Shown here: piece after piece, positions 23,894 to 37,900 of the stretch
Layout of the letters: each line of letters begins with the position of its first letter
Position numbering within the stretch: the first letter of the stretch is position 1
Assembly: GCF_014217335.1 (NCBI RefSeq)
Contig: NZ_CP060092.1
Coordinates: 3,551,501-3,615,500 of the forward strand
Reading direction: 5' to 3'
Origin: Teredinibacter purpureus
Lineage (GTDB): Bacteria > Pseudomonadota > Gammaproteobacteria > Pseudomonadales > Cellvibrionaceae
Length of the DNA: 64,000 nucleotides
Position numbers and translations under genes: made by a program
Notes under the pieces: generated by a model
Database searches by the model: none
Told to the model about the DNA's origin: nothing
Seen by the model: the letters and a program-made list of their open reading frames with translations, nothing else

Positions 23894-26242
23894 TTATCGC
23901 TTAGGTGGCGGTGGTGCGAGAACTTCACGCATACCGTTAGAACCCATTTCAGTGATTACGCCAGCCAGCTCCATATCTTCGATAAGTCGTGCGGCACGAT
24001 TGTAACCAACACGTAATTTTCGCTGCACCGATGAGATGCTTGCCTTGCGAGATTCCGTTACAAATTCTAACGCTTGATCGTACAGAGGGTCTGATTCTGG
24101 CTTGTCCCCACCTTCCCCTTCCGTTGCAAACCCTGGAACAGGAATACTGGCCACGTCTTCACTTAATATATCATCTAGGTATTCGGGTGAACCTCGCTTC
24201 TTCCAGTCGGCCACTACTTTGTGGACTTCATGGTCATCCACAAATGCACCGTGTACCCGCACCGTTACGCCAGTACCTGGGGGAAGGTAGAGCATATCGC
24301 CATGACCCAATAGCTGCTCGGCTCCGCCTTGATCCAATATGGTTCTAGAATCGATTTTTGACGAAACTTGGAATGCCATGCGGGTGGGAACGTTCGCTTT
24401 AATCAACCCCGTTATCACATCCACGGAGGGCCTTTGGGTTGCTAAAATCATATGTATGCCCGCAGCACGGGCTTTTTGTGCAATTCTCGCAATCAGTTGT
24501 TCTACTTTTTTGCCGACGATCATCATCATATCGGCAAACTCATCAATGACGACGACAATACAAGGCATGGTTGTCAAGTTGGGGGCCGTCGCATTCTCAA
24601 GCACTATGACGCCTTCATCTTCCGCCGACCAAAATGGGTCGGGTATGGGTGTGCCCGCTTTATTCGCATCCCGAATTTTCTTATTGTAACCGGCTAGGTT
24701 TCTCACCCCCATGGCCGCCATTAGTTTATAACGGCGTTCCATTTCGCCGACACACCACCGCAAACCGGTGGCGGCATCTTTCATGTCGGTAATGACGGGC
24801 GTTAACAAATGAGGGATGCCATCATAGACGGATAGCTCTAGCATTTTGGGGTCGACGAGTATCAAGCGAACGTCTTCAGGTGGCGATTTGTAAAGCATAC
24901 TCACCAACATGGAGTTTACGCCTACCGATTTACCCGAACCGGTGGTGCCCGCCACCAGTAGGTGGGGCATCTTGGCAAGATCGGCAATAATAGCTTCCCC
25001 TGAAATATCGTGCCCTAGCGCAAGTGTTAACGGCGATTTAGATTTTTCGTACGCAGCCGAGCTGATAACTTCACTTAAGCGAACCATTTCTCTGTATTCA
25101 TTAGGGATTTCAATACCGACTACAGACTTGCCTTGAATAACTTCAACCACTCGCACACTAATAACCGCAAGCGACCGCGCAAGATCTTTCGCTAGGTTGG
25201 TAATTTTACTCACCTTCACCCCTGCGGCCGGCTGAATCTCAAAACGAGTCACTACGGGGCCAGGTAATACAGCGACAACTTCTGCCACTACATTAAAATC
25301 CTTTAACTTTAATTCAAGCAATCGCGACATCGCTTCTAGGGATTCTTCTGAATAACCTTTATCACTTTTAGCGTTTGCTGGGTCGAGCAAACTAACCGGC
25401 GGCAATTCTCCTACTGGAGGGGAGTCGTCAAACTTTAGGGTTTGCTGTTTTTCTTTTTGTGCTCTTACACTCACTTCTGGCGGGGATTTCTTAGGCGGCG
25501 TAATTTTTGGGGGCTTACGTTTCTTTTCTTGCGCGATATGAATTTTTGCCGCGTCCCTTCGTGCTTTAACGGCAAGCTTGGCTTGTTTACGCTCTTGCGC
25601 ACCATTGCGCCAGTGCACAATACGGCCTTTTGCCCAACCAATTGCCTTAAATACCGACTGACCTACCGTATCCATTACCGCAAACCATGATATTTCGATA
25701 AATATTGTTAACCCGAACAATAAAATGGCAAGGAGCAACATGCTCCCTCCCATATACCCAAACGTATTATTGATCGCCATTGCGGTAGTGAGGCCTAAAT
25801 AGCCTCCGGCAGAAAACGGTAACAGCTCGCTTTGCGTTCCGTATTGCATAACGGCGATGCCTGTCGCCGCAACCATAACTAGAATAAAGCCAATCAGTCG
25901 CAACAAAAATATGATGCCGTCGAAGTTGGCTCGACAGCGGTCGCGTAACTGAACGATCACTTGATAAGCCAGCAACATTGGGAATAAATACGCAATATTG
26001 CCAAAAAGGGAGAAAAATACATCCGCTAACCAAGCCCCAGTAGGGCCTCCAGCATTCTGTATCGCGTTGCCATCACCGGTTGTCGACCAGCCGGGGTCAT
26101 TCGCTGAATAGCTGATTAACGCCAACGCTATAAACGCACATGTGAGCATTAGGCCTATAAGCATGCCTTCGCGCAGTATGCGTGCCACGGTGGTTGTTTT
26201 TTCGGCAACCTCATCCCCTTTTTTCACTTCTGCTTTGCTCAA
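23894..26242 (-). CDS. ftsK: DNA translocase FtsK
   Basis: A 782-residue septal DNA motor that coordinates chromosome dimer resolution with division. The N-terminal region has four to five membrane helices (residues ~25-200, [20 protein letters not shown] onward). It is followed by a short Pro/Lys-rich linker, much shorter than that of E. coli FtsK (1329 aa) and like the Pseudomonas form. The RecA-like motor has Walker [10 protein letters not shown] and Walker [13 protein letters not shown]. The C-terminal ~65 residues are the winged-helix gamma domain ([20 protein letters not shown]) that recognises KOPS. Confidence 0.97.
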   Translation of the reverse strand: MSKAEVKKGDEVAEKTTTVARILREGMLIGLMLTCAFIALALISYSANDPGWSTTGDGNAIQNAGGPTGAWLADVFFSLFGNIAYLFPMLLAYQVIVQLRDRCRANFDGIIFLLRLIGFILVMVAATGIAVMQYGTQSELLPFSAGGYLGLTTAMAINNTFGYMGGSMLLLAILLFGLTIFIEISWFAVMDTVGQSVFKAIGWAKGRIVHWRNGAQERKQAKLAVKARRDAAKIHIAQEKKRKPPKITPPKKSPPEVSVRAQKEKQQTLKFDDSPPVGELPPVSLLDPANAKSDKGYSEESLEAMSRLLELKLKDFNVVAEVVAVLPGPVVTRFEIQPAAGVKVSKITNLAKDLARSLAVISVRVVEVIQGKSVVGIEIPNEYREMVRLSEVISSAAYEKSKSPLTLALGHDISGEAIIADLAKMPHLLVAGTTGSGKSVGVNSMLVSMLYKSPPEDVRLILVDPKMLELSVYDGIPHLLTPVITDMKDAATGLRWCVGEMERRYKLMAAMGVRNLAGYNKKIRDANKAGTPIPDPFWSAEDEGVIVLENATAPNLTTMPCIVVVIDEFADMMMIVGKKVEQLIARIAQKARAAGIHMILATQRPSVDVITGLIKANVPTRMAFQVSSKIDSRTILDQGGAEQLLGHGDMLYLPPGTGVTVRVHGAFVDDHEVHKVVADWKKRGSPEYLDDILSEDVASIPVPGFATEGEGGDKPESDPLYDQALEFVTESRKASISSVQRKLRVGYNRAARLIEDMELAGVITEMGSNGMREVLAPPPPKR

Positions 26243-26428
26243 AACTGGACTCTTATTGCGTTATAATTTAAAAGACTGCGGTATTGTACCCGCTTTATTA
26301 ATCCCAATATATTGACCATCAATAATTGTATTGGTTTTCGCTATGGCAAATATAGAACGCCAAACCTAGCAGCCTTACGCCGGATACTCTAAGATTCGGC
26401 CCCAATAAGCAGTGGCCGTGTTAACTGA

Positions 26429-27445
<1,017 letters not shown>

Positions 27446-27485
27446 TCTGTTAAGCACCTGCCGCCGCTAATGAGGGGAACCTGCA

Positions 27486-28304
27486 ATGAGCCAACTACAC
27501 TGGCTTGATACACATGAAATCTGGTTCCCCCCTACTGCTAGCGCATTAAAAGACCCCGACGGCCTCTTGGCCGTGGGGGGCGATTTAACTCCCCCACGCC
27601 TTATTCAAGCTTATTCTCGCGGCATTTTTCCTTGGTACAGTGAAGGTCAACCGCTACTGTGGTGGACACCAGACCCTCGCATGGTGCTGCTACCGGAAAA
27701 CATTCACTTTGGCCGGTCTTTAAAAAAGCTACTGCGTAAACAGATGTTTCGGATCACTATCGATCAGGCCTTTGAAACCGTTATGCGCCAGTGCGGTACA
27801 ATTGATCGCAAAGAACAAGATGGCTCGTGGATCACCGAGGAGATGATTGAGGCGTATGTAGAGCTCAACAAGATGGGGGTAGCGCATTCTGTTGAGGCTT
27901 GGCTAGGCGACGACCTTGTCGGCGGTTTGTACGGCGTAGCCCTTGGAAGCGCCTATTTCGGCGAATCTATGTACAGCCTTGTAAGCGGCGCGTCAAAAGC
28001 AGCTTTTTCAACGCTCGCTCAACAGCTAAAGCGCTGGCAGTTCGAACTGATTGACTGCCAAATAGAAAGCCCTTACTTGGCTTCTTTTGGCGCAACAGAA
28101 GTCTCTAGAGATCAGTTTGAAGAAACGCTCGCGCGGGCAATTGAGAAGCCACCCTTTGCTCCCAAAGGCATGAATTCAGCACTGAGGCGCATAAACGGTT
28201 CCCGTTCACCCTTTATTCTAGAGTGGCAGCAAGCCTGGGAAATGCCGGAAACGGGCTTTAACGGCATCGACGCCACCATTGATGGCGATACTATTTCAGG
28301 ATGA
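27486..28304 (+). CDS. aat: Leucyl/phenylalanyl-tRNA--protein transferase
   Basis: It adds Leu or Phe to the N-terminus of proteins starting with Arg or Lys, creating N-degrons that ClpS delivers to ClpAP. The 272-residue sequence has the family signatures FPPTASALKDPDGLLAVGGDL, AYSRGIFPWYSEGQPLLWWTPDPR and GGLYGVALGSAYFGESMYS. ATG follows AGGGGAACCTGC. The bpt gene follows 10 bases after the stop, and the degron acceptors clpA and clpS lie 1.3-4 kb away, so the pathway is genetically clustered. Confidence 0.97.
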   Translation: MSQLHWLDTHEIWFPPTASALKDPDGLLAVGGDLTPPRLIQAYSRGIFPWYSEGQPLLWWTPDPRMVLLPENIHFGRSLKKLLRKQMFRITIDQAFETVMRQCGTIDRKEQDGSWITEEMIEAYVELNKMGVAHSVEAWLGDDLVGGLYGVALGSAYFGESMYSLVSGASKAAFSTLAQQLKRWQFELIDCQIESPYLASFGATEVSRDQFEETLARAIEKPPFAPKGMNSALRRINGSRSPFILEWQQAWEMPETGFNGIDATIDGDTISG

Positions 28305-28314
28305 TCAGATTCCC

Positions 28315-29073
28315 ATGAGCGAGCAGAACGATTTATCAACGTTAAAACTTTACGCTACGCGACCTCACCCGTGCAGCTACCTTCCCGGCGAAGATGCTAC
28401 CACCGTGTTTATCGACCCTACGGCTTCGCTGGACGCAGCGCTCTATAGCGAACTATCTCGGTACGGTTTTCGTCGAAGTGGTGCAAACGTATACCGACCT
28501 CATTGCGAAAACTGTCAGGCTTGCGTGCCTATCCGCCTTATGGTCAATAATTTTAAACCTAATCGATCACAGAAAAGATGTTTGAAAAACAATCGTGATT
28601 TAACGATAACAGTTGTTCATACCATCGACACACCAGAACATTACGCTTTGTACGAAAAGTACATCAATAAGCGCCACTGTGATGGCGATATGTTTCCAGC
28701 TAGTCACGCGCAATATACAGATTTCTTAACCGCCGAGTGGGGCGTTACCGAATACCTTGAAATGCGCGACGCCAACAATAAACTAATTGCGCTAGCGGTG
28801 ACCGATACGCTCGATCATGGATTATCAGCTGTCTACACCTTTTTTGACCCAGATGAAGCTCACCGCAGCTTAGGCAATTTTGCGGTACTTCATCAAATTC
28901 AATACGCGCAAAACAATAATCTCACATTTATTTATCTTGGTTATTGGATACGCAAATGTCAGAAAATGAATTACAAAATAAATTACCGGCCTTATCAGGT
29001 GTTAATTGATCAACACTGGGTAACCGTAACGGATTATCCACCCGAAATTGAGGCCAAAGGCCAGTTGTTATAA
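28315..29073 (+). CDS. bpt: Bacterial Bpt-type leucyl-tRNA--protein transferase (ATE homologue)
   Basis: It transfers Leu to N-terminal Asp or Glu, feeding the same ClpS-dependent pathway. MSEQNDLSTLKLYATRPHPC starts at 28315; the frame is open further upstream but only through the end of aat. The N-terminal cysteine cluster is present (PHPCSYLPGE, PHCENCQACVPIRL). The C-terminal catalytic part shows DTLDHGLSAVYTFFDPDEAHRSLG and YLGYWIRKCQKMNYKINYRP. 252 residues, the usual length. Directly behind aat, probably in one transcript. Confidence 0.95.
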   Translation: MSEQNDLSTLKLYATRPHPCSYLPGEDATTVFIDPTASLDAALYSELSRYGFRRSGANVYRPHCENCQACVPIRLMVNNFKPNRSQKRCLKNNRDLTITVVHTIDTPEHYALYEKYINKRHCDGDMFPASHAQYTDFLTAEWGVTEYLEMRDANNKLIALAVTDTLDHGLSAVYTFFDPDEAHRSLGNFAVLHQIQYAQNNNLTFIYLGYWIRKCQKMNYKINYRPYQVLIDQHWVTVTDYPPEIEAKGQLL

Positions 29074-29303
29074 TATAACAACGACTGCATAATGTACGTA
29101 TTGGCTGTTTTCCCCTCGCCCCACCTTTCCAATAACGTCAAACAGGCCAGCTGGCTCCGTCCTGTTTTTCTGCCATAACCCCACTTTATTTCAGGTAACA
29201 ATAAAATCCCGCTCTTTCTAGTCAATTAACTTGGATTTCACACTCATTTAGGGCAAAATGCCGCCTCTCTAAATCAACCTGAAATGACTGAGGTTTGTGC
29301 CGA

Positions 29304-29522
29304 ATGGCAAAAGAAGACCATTTTGAACTGGAAGGCGAAGTTATCGATACTCTGCCGAATACCACCTTCCGCGTGAAACTGGAAAATGGGCACGTTGTAA
29401 CGGCTCACATTTCTGGAAAGATGCGTAAAAATTACATCAGAATTCTGACTGGCGATAAAGTTAAGGTGGAAATGACACCTTACGACTTAAGTAAAGGCCG
29501 AATCACTTACCGCGCCCGTTAG
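29304..29522 (+). CDS. infA: Translation initiation factor IF-1
   Basis: A 72-residue S1/OB-fold protein binding the ribosomal A site during initiation. Starts [19 protein letters not shown] and ends [12 protein letters not shown], the near-invariant ends of IF-1. GAGG lies ten bases upstream. It stands alone rather than in a ribosomal protein operon, as is normal in gammaproteobacteria downstream of aat/bpt. Confidence 0.98.
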   Translation: MAKEDHFELEGEVIDTLPNTTFRVKLENGHVVTAHISGKMRKNYIRILTGDKVKVEMTPYDLSKGRITYRAR

Positions 29523-29535
29523 TCTTTATTTGCTG

Positions 29536-29576
29536 TCAATAAAAAAGGCCTGCTTTATATGCAGGCCTTTTTTATT
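29536..29576. terminator. Bidirectional rho-independent terminator between infA and clpA
   Basis: AAAAAAGGCCTGC and GCAGGCCTTTTTT pair around a 7-base loop (TTTATAT). Runs of T on both strands make it serve infA from the left and clpA from the right. Confidence 0.92.
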
Positions 29577-29608
29577 GTGTGTTGATTCCAACAGAAAGTG
29601 ATTGCCGA

Positions 29609-31909
29609 CTAAACGCAGGCCTCTGGAGAATCTTCCTTGGGTTTTTCGACCACAGGGATAACCCTTAGCACATCATCTTTCACATCGATGGTGACAACAC
29701 CGCCCTTCTCCGCTAGCACACCAAACAACACCAGCTCTGCCAAAGGCTTTTTAACCTTTTCTTGAATAATACGCGACATTGGCCGAGCACCCATTTTTTC
29801 ATCGTAACCATTCACTGCCAACCACTCTCGCGCTTCGGTGCTAATTTCCAGCGTGATTTTCTTGTCGTCGAGCTGGCCTTGTAGCTCCATCAGGAACTTA
29901 TCAACAACGGTTTTAATAACATCCAACGACAGGCCACCAAACTGTACAATGCCGTCTAAACGGTTACGGAACTCTGGCGTGAACGTTTTCTTGATAGCCT
30001 CCATTCCATCGGTTGTGTGATCTTGCTTAGTGAAACCTATGGAGGAGCGCTCCATTGTCTCAGCCCCGGCATTAGTGGTCATAATAAGGACAACATTTCG
30101 AAAATCGGCAGTGCGACCGTTATTATCCGTTAAAGCGCCATGATCCATTACCTGAAGCAACAAGTTAAAAACATCGGGGTGCGCTTTCTCTATCTCATCC
30201 AACAACACCACGCTGTGAGGCTGCTTTGTTACCGCTTCAGTGAGTAGACCACCCTGGTCATAACCTACGTAGCCTGGAGGGGCGCCTATCAAGCGTGAAA
30301 CCGTATGCCGCTCCATATACTCGGACATATCGAACCGCACGAGCTCAACGCCCATTGCCGTCGCAAGCTGCTTACAAAGCTCTGTTTTACCAACGCCAGT
30401 TGGGCCAGCAAACAAGAAAGAACCAATCGGTTTTTCATGGTTAGTTAAACCCGCACGCGACAATTTAATCGCAGAACCTATTGAGCCTATAGCCTCGTCT
30501 TGACCGAATACCGTCATTCGCAAGTTATCTTCTAATTTTGCTAGCAACTCTTTATCATTTGACGATACCGTTTTTGCCGGTACGCGGGCAATTTTTGCAA
30601 TAATATTTTCAATATCCCGCACACCAATCACTTTTTTACGCTTTGATTCGGGCAGCAGCTGTTGGTAGGCTCCTGCCTCATCAATAACATCAATGGCCTT
30701 ATCGGGCATAAAACGATCACCAATATACTTGCTTGCCAGCTCAGAAGCCGATTTTAGCGCGGTATCGGTGTACTTAAGATTATGGTGCTTTTCAAAACGA
30801 GATTTTAAACCTCGAAGAATTTTATACGTGTCTTCTACCGATGGCTCGTTCACATCAATCTTCTGGAATCGTCGCGAAAGAGCGCGATCCTTATCGAAGA
30901 TGCCTCGGTATTCTTGATACGTTGTGGAACCAATGCAACGTAAATCACCGCTCGTTAACAAGGGTTTCAGAAGGTTTGATGCATCCATAACGCCGCCAGA
31001 CGCTGCACCGGCACCAATGATGGTATGGATTTCATCGATAAACAATATTGCATGCTCTCGCTTCTTCAGCTCTGCGAGTAGGCCTTTAAAACGCTTTTCG
31101 AAATCTCCGCGATATTTAGTCCCGGCTAATAAGGAGCCTAAATCGAGAGAATAAACCGTACTACCTGCCAAGACCTCCGGTACCTCATCATCAATAATTT
31201 TTTTCGCCAAACCTTCAGCAATAGCCGTTTTACCGACGCCACTCTCCCCCACCAATAGAGGATTGTTTTTACGACGCCTAGCAAGAATTTGTACCACGCG
31301 CTCCACTTCTGAATCTCGCCCCACTAGAGGGTCTATACGCCCCTGCATAGCCTGTTCATTCAGATTAGTGGAATAGGCTTCCAGTGGGTTCTGCTGGCCG
31401 CCCTCACCTGCGGCGGCAACCTCTTCTTCTGGCGGCTCTTGGTTTGTATCACCATGAGCACCACTAGAACCTGAAACTTTCGAAATACCATGTGTAATAA
31501 AATTAACGACGTCTATGCGTGCAACGCTTTGCTGCTTCAAATAATAAACAGCTTGGCTTTCCTGCTCACTAAAAATGGCAACTAATACATTTGCACCAGT
31601 GACTTCGTTCTTACCTGATGACTGAACATGAAAGACCGCGCGCTGTAACACCCGCTGAAAACCAAGCGTTGGCTGCGTTTCCCGCTCTTCATCTTCTTCT
31701 GGAATAAGAGGCGTTGTAGAATCAACGAACTCTAAGAGGTCCCGCCGCAAAACGCTCAAATCAGCACCGCAGGCTCGTAAGACGCTAGCGGCAGACTCAT
31801 TGTCCAGCAAGGCCAGCAAAAGGTGTTCGACGGTCATAAACTCATGACGTTTCGATCTAGCACCTTTAAACGCTGTATTTAATGTAGATTCTAGCTCTTT
31901 ACTCAGCAT
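29609..31909 (-). CDS. clpA: ATP-dependent Clp protease ATP-binding subunit ClpA
   Basis: A 766-residue Hsp100 unfoldase that feeds ClpP. The N-domain covers residues 1-~145. The first AAA module has Walker A GESGVGKTAIAEGLA (near 223). The second has GPTGVGKTELCKQLA (near 498). The ClpP-binding IGF-type loop appears in RSSIGFTKQDH. The C-terminal D2-small domain is complete. The acidic Gly-rich linker (EEEVAAAGEGGQQ) is slightly unusual. Divergent partner clpS lies just upstream on the same strand. Confidence 0.98.
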   Translation of the reverse strand: MLSKELESTLNTAFKGARSKRHEFMTVEHLLLALLDNESAASVLRACGADLSVLRRDLLEFVDSTTPLIPEEDEERETQPTLGFQRVLQRAVFHVQSSGKNEVTGANVLVAIFSEQESQAVYYLKQQSVARIDVVNFITHGISKVSGSSGAHGDTNQEPPEEEVAAAGEGGQQNPLEAYSTNLNEQAMQGRIDPLVGRDSEVERVVQILARRRKNNPLLVGESGVGKTAIAEGLAKKIIDDEVPEVLAGSTVYSLDLGSLLAGTKYRGDFEKRFKGLLAELKKREHAILFIDEIHTIIGAGAASGGVMDASNLLKPLLTSGDLRCIGSTTYQEYRGIFDKDRALSRRFQKIDVNEPSVEDTYKILRGLKSRFEKHHNLKYTDTALKSASELASKYIGDRFMPDKAIDVIDEAGAYQQLLPESKRKKVIGVRDIENIIAKIARVPAKTVSSNDKELLAKLEDNLRMTVFGQDEAIGSIGSAIKLSRAGLTNHEKPIGSFLFAGPTGVGKTELCKQLATAMGVELVRFDMSEYMERHTVSRLIGAPPGYVGYDQGGLLTEAVTKQPHSVVLLDEIEKAHPDVFNLLLQVMDHGALTDNNGRTADFRNVVLIMTTNAGAETMERSSIGFTKQDHTTDGMEAIKKTFTPEFRNRLDGIVQFGGLSLDVIKTVVDKFLMELQGQLDDKKITLEISTEAREWLAVNGYDEKMGARPMSRIIQEKVKKPLAELVLFGVLAEKGGVVTIDVKDDVLRVIPVVEKPKEDSPEACV

Positions 31910-31992
31910 TGTTTATCACACCTGAATTGGGTTCCACTGCACCACGATACCACGCCCTATGGCAACATGCGGAAACTACTTAAATTCCAATC

Positions 31993-32370
31993 TCATTCAG
32001 AATCACCATCATCACACGCTTCGATCTCACAAAGCAGCGGATGTTCATTTTGCCGTGCATATTGATTGACTTGTGCGGCTTTGGTTTCTGCAACATCACG
32101 TGAATAGACGCCACATAAACCTTTACCTTGGGTATGTACAGTTAACATTACGTGAGTCGCCTGCTCCCGGTTCATACCAAAAAAACTTTCCAACACCTCA
32201 ACAACAAATTCCATCGGCGTATAATCATCGTTCATTAAAACGACCTTATACAGTGGTGGTTTTTTAAGCTTCGGCTTCTCAGCCTCGACAGCTAAACCGC
32301 CATCATCTATGACCGAATCGGAGTCGTCATCTTTATTTAAGGTTAGACGAAGAAATTCAAGATTACCCAT
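31993..32370 (-). CDS. clpS: ClpAP adaptor ClpS
   Basis: A 125-residue N-recognin that binds N-terminal Leu, Phe, Tyr and Trp and hands substrates to ClpA. The core ([21 protein letters not shown]) holds the Asn-Asp-Asp that reads the free amino terminus. [23 protein letters not shown] is also canonical. A longer than usual acidic N-terminal tail (~36 residues, including [12 protein letters not shown]) precedes the core. It is co-directional with clpA and divergent from cspD. Confidence 0.97.
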   Translation of the reverse strand: MGNLEFLRLTLNKDDDSDSVIDDGGLAVEAEKPKLKKPPLYKVVLMNDDYTPMEFVVEVLESFFGMNREQATHVMLTVHTQGKGLCGVYSRDVAETKAAQVNQYARQNEHPLLCEIEACDDGDSE

Positions 32371-32579
32371 GTATTACACCAACGACACAAAACGTTATAG
32401 AAGAAGATTCTAACTGAACCAAATGTACGCAAACAGCGGAGATTGAGCAAAAACTTGACAATGAAGTCGTTGTTGGTTACAAAGTATCCAATCCGTCAAG
32501 GAGACGGTTGCTGTAATAACAATAAATACCCAGAAGACACTATATGGGTGCAAAGCAACAATACTAAAGGGACCGAGCT

Positions 32580-32849
32580 ATGCCTACCGGAACCGTCAAA
32601 TGGTTTAACAACGCTAAAGGCTTCGGGTTTATTTTACCCGAAGGTGGAGGCGAAGATCTGTTTGCACATTATTCATCCATTGACATGGACGGATACCGCA
32701 CACTTAAAGCGGGTCAGCCTGTCACCTTTGAAGTAGAGCAAGGTGACAAAGGTTTACACGCCAAACAAATCAAATTATCGGCAGGAGCCTCTACCTCCGT
32801 CACTGAGCCTGCACCACCACCAAAAGAAACTATGGTGGAGGAGTCTTAG
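32580..32849 (+). CDS. cspD: Cold-shock domain protein CspD
   Basis: An 89-residue single-stranded nucleic-acid-binding OB fold with RNP1 KGFGFI and RNP2 DLFAHY. TGTVKWFNNAKGFGFILPEG is the family start, and the C-terminal extension (LSAGASTSVTEPAPPPKETM) exceeds the ~70-residue Csp size as in CspD-type proteins. In E. coli CspD inhibits replication in stationary phase. ATG has AAAGGGACC upstream. The divergent arrangement clpS-cspD is conserved in many gammaproteobacteria. Confidence 0.93.
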   Translation: MPTGTVKWFNNAKGFGFILPEGGGEDLFAHYSSIDMDGYRTLKAGQPVTFEVEQGDKGLHAKQIKLSAGASTSVTEPAPPPKETMVEES

Positions 32850-32871
32850 CGCGAATACTGGTTAAATCCTA

Positions 32872-32911
32872 AGAAAAGGCCTTTATCTTTAGGTGATAAA
32901 GGCCTTTTTTG
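32872..32911 (+). terminator. Rho-independent terminator after cspD
   Basis: AAAAGGCCTTTATC and GATAAAGGCCTTTTTT pair around a 7-base loop with a T run on the plus strand. The minus strand also has A/T flanks, so it may serve icd on the other side. Confidence 0.9.
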
Positions 32912-32942
32912 TGCTGCACTCTTGCGTACTACGTACGACGAA

Positions 32943-35171
<2,229 letters not shown>

Positions 35172-35346
35172 CTATACCCTTAGTGAGAAGATAAAAAGGA
35201 GGCACCCGACGCGAGTGTGCCAGTGGCTCCAATAAAGAAGGAAATCGGTGGGGATACACCGTAAAATGGTCGCAAATTATAGCAGCGTTTACCCGATGAC
35301 GTAAGCGCCGTTCGCACGCTCTTCAGCACCAAAAAGATGCATCTAT

Positions 35347-35988
35347 ATGCCTACAATCATTCTTCTTAACAAACCTTTCAATTGCTTAAGTCAATTTAGT
35401 CGCAGCGAAGAAAAAACAACATTAGCGAATATCTTCACCGGTAAGAAATCGATTGCCTCGGATTTTTATCCTGCCGGCCGGCTCGATCATGATTCTGAAG
35501 GGCTGCTTTTGCTGACCAATAGCGGAGATCTTCAGCACCGTATTACCAGCCCCGATAAAAAACTGCCGAAAACCTACTGGGTACAAGTAGAGGGGGAACC
35601 CAACCAAGCAGCCATTGACGCCTTAATAACGGGCGTTACGCTAAAGGACGGAAAAACCAAACCCGCCAAAGTACGCACTATTATTGAGCCATTACTCTGG
35701 GCGCGTACTCCTCCTATCCGACAACGCAAAGAGATTCCTACTCATTGGCTAGAAATCATTATTACAGAAGGTAGAAACAGGCAGGTACGGCGAATGACGG
35801 CCGCCGTAAACCTTCCAACGTTACGGCTAATACGCGCGGCTATAGGGCCTTGGACGCTTGGCGAATTGCAACCGGGTGAATGCCGGATGGAAGAGGTTCA
35901 TCTGCCAAAACAACCAGTAACAGCGAAAAAAACACGTAACCACGTAAACTCACGCAATACACCAGCAAGAAATACTCGAAAAAGGTAG
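35347..35988 (+). CDS. rluE: 23S rRNA pseudouridine(2457) synthase RluE
   Basis: A 213-residue RsuA/RluE-type synthase without an S4 domain. The catalytic Asp is in AGRLDHDSEGLLLLT, and TEGRNRQVRRM is the C-terminal family signature. It isomerises U2457 of 23S rRNA in E. coli. The C-terminus is a basic tail (KKTRNHVNSRNTPARNTRKR). Four bases separate it from nudJ, a known pairing. Confidence 0.95.
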   Translation: MPTIILLNKPFNCLSQFSRSEEKTTLANIFTGKKSIASDFYPAGRLDHDSEGLLLLTNSGDLQHRITSPDKKLPKTYWVQVEGEPNQAAIDALITGVTLKDGKTKPAKVRTIIEPLLWARTPPIRQRKEIPTHWLEIIITEGRNRQVRRMTAAVNLPTLRLIRAAIGPWTLGELQPGECRMEEVHLPKQPVTAKKTRNHVNSRNTPARNTRKR

Positions 35989-35991
35989 CCT

Positions 35992-36435
35992 ATGAAATGG
36001 TATCCACATGTCACAGTGGCCACGATCGTTGAGCGAGACAATTTATTTTTGATGGTAGAGGAAAATAAAAATGGTGCGCTTTTACTTAATCAGCCCGCTG
36101 GACACCTCGAGCAAAACGAAACGCTTTTTACAGCGGCTATTCGAGAAACAAAAGAAGAAACCCAATGGGAAATTAAGCTTGAGGCCTTTCTAGGGAATTC
36201 ATTGTTCACATCGCCAGTGAACAACATTACTTACATGCGAACAAGTTTTATTGCTAGCGCCCTCAGGCAGGATCAATCACAACCCTTAGACCCCGATATT
36301 GAAAGCGCTCTATGGTTAAGCATAGAGCAGATTCGAGCCAACAAACATCGCTTACGAAGCCCAATGGTGCTCTCCGACATTGAGCGCTATCTAACGGGAG
36401 AACGCTACCCATTAACAATGCTAGAGCACTTTTAA
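35992..36435 (+). CDS. nudJ: Nudix hydrolase NudJ-type phosphatase
   Basis: A 147-residue Nudix protein. The box starts at AGHLEQNETLFTAAIRETKEET, with the REUXEE metal-binding glutamates intact, but the usual Gly near its end is Gln (EETQW). E. coli NudJ hydrolyses nucleoside tri- and diphosphates and HMP-PP. It follows rluE within four bases. In Pseudomonas the next gene is usually mnmA; here the minus-strand sthA comes instead, so the synteny is broken. Confidence 0.92.
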   Translation: MKWYPHVTVATIVERDNLFLMVEENKNGALLLNQPAGHLEQNETLFTAAIRETKEETQWEIKLEAFLGNSLFTSPVNNITYMRTSFIASALRQDQSQPLDPDIESALWLSIEQIRANKHRLRSPMVLSDIERYLTGERYPLTMLEHF

Positions 36436-36457
36436 GCGCCCCGGCGTACTTATAAGG

Positions 36458-37855
36458 TTAATCGCGATTAACTCGATTCAACCCATTCAAGGCCGCGACA
36501 CGATAGGCCTCAGCCATAGTTGGATAGTTAAACGTACTGTTGGCAAAATAATCGATAGTGTTAGCTTCGCCAGGCTGATCCATAATCGCCTGACCAATAT
36601 GGACGATCTCCGAGGCTTCTGCGCCGAAACAATGAATACCCAATATTTGATGGGTATCGATATGAAAAAGAATTTTTAACATTCCTTCATCTTCACCGCT
36701 AATCTGACCTCGCGCGGTATCTTTAAAAAAGGCGCGCCCGACTTCGTAGGGAACTTTAGCCGCCGTTAATTCTATTTCAGTTTTACCAACAGAGCTAATT
36801 TCTGGAATGGTATAGATTCCGGTAGGGGCATTTTCAACAAAGCGGACATTGCGCCCTAGAATGGCATCCACTACTGATCGGCCTTGGTCGTAGGAGGCAC
36901 TGGCTAAACTTGGCCATCCAATGACATCGCCCGCGGCGTACACATGAGGGACCGCCGTGCGATAATTTTTATCAACACTAACCTGGCCACGGTGATTGGC
37001 CTCTAAACCGAGCGCGGTCAAATCCAAAGAATCGGTATTACCCGTGCGACCATTACACCACAGCAATGCATCAGCCCGTATCCGCTTACCTGATTTCAAG
37101 TTTAACGTCACGCCCTTACCCGAACAATCAATCGAGGCGTGCTCTTCGTTATGTCGCACCATCACACCGTTATTTCTAAGGTGGTAACTTAAAGCATCCG
37201 AAATTTCATCATCCAGAAATTCGAGTAATTTTTCTCTTGCGTTAATAAGATCAACTTTAAGGCCCAAACCCGAAAAGATTGAAGCGTATTCACAACCAAT
37301 CACGCCAGCGCCCACAATAATTAATGTGCGAGGCGTATAGGCCATTGATAACACGCTATCGCTGTCGTAAATGCGAGAGTGATTAAAATCAATATCATTC
37401 GGTTGATATGGACGAGACCCCGTAGCTATCAAAAAATTCTTCGCAACAATAGAATCGCACGCACCATGTACATCCATAACTTGTACTTCATGCTCACCCA
37501 CGAATTTAGCCATGCCACTGTGAACCTGAATGCGGTTCCGGCTAAAAAATTCAGTGTGTAACTCTACCTGTTTGGGAATAACTTCTAAAGCCGCAGACAA
37601 AATACGCGGATAGGTTAACGGCTGATTGTCGGCGATATGACGAAATAAGGGATGCGCTTTATATCGAATGGCCTGCTTTACAGCATTTCTCAACGCCTTC
37701 GAGGGAATAGTACCTTTATGAGTACAGTTACCACCGAGAAATGTTTGGCCTTCTACAACACCAACTTTTAAATTATTTTTTGCACCGGCCATTGCCGCTG
37801 ATTCACCCGCGGGCCCGGCCCCTATCACTAAAAGATCGTATTGATAATCTGCCAT
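36458..37855 (-). CDS. sthA: Soluble pyridine nucleotide transhydrogenase
   Basis: A 465-residue FAD enzyme that equilibrates NAD(H) and NADP(H), typically reoxidising NADPH. It resembles lipoamide dehydrogenases but the disulfide is atypical: [13 protein letters not shown] carries a Cys-Thr-His-Lys-Gly sequence with a single Cys, as in SthA/Udh[15 protein letters not shown] is the FAD site, [18 protein letters not shown] the NAD site, and [16 protein letters not shown] the C-terminal FAD contact. Full length. Confidence 0.96.
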   Translation of the reverse strand: MADYQYDLLVIGAGPAGESAAMAGAKNNLKVGVVEGQTFLGGNCTHKGTIPSKALRNAVKQAIRYKAHPLFRHIADNQPLTYPRILSAALEVIPKQVELHTEFFSRNRIQVHSGMAKFVGEHEVQVMDVHGACDSIVAKNFLIATGSRPYQPNDIDFNHSRIYDSDSVLSMAYTPRTLIIVGAGVIGCEYASIFSGLGLKVDLINAREKLLEFLDDEISDALSYHLRNNGVMVRHNEEHASIDCSGKGVTLNLKSGKRIRADALLWCNGRTGNTDSLDLTALGLEANHRGQVSVDKNYRTAVPHVYAAGDVIGWPSLASASYDQGRSVVDAILGRNVRFVENAPTGIYTIPEISSVGKTEIELTAAKVPYEVGRAFFKDTARGQISGEDEGMLKILFHIDTHQILGIHCFGAEASEIVHIGQAIMDQPGEANTIDYFANSTFNYPTMAEAYRVAALNGLNRVNRD

Positions 37856-37900
37856 TCGATGTACATCCCCTAACCATTTCTAAAATTCATGTGGCTCGTT

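Noticed and set aside
24339..24689. Long antisense frame inside ftsK, and similar long antisense frames inside clpA, nqr genes and mfd.
   Set aside because: They mirror codon bias of well-supported genes on the other strand.
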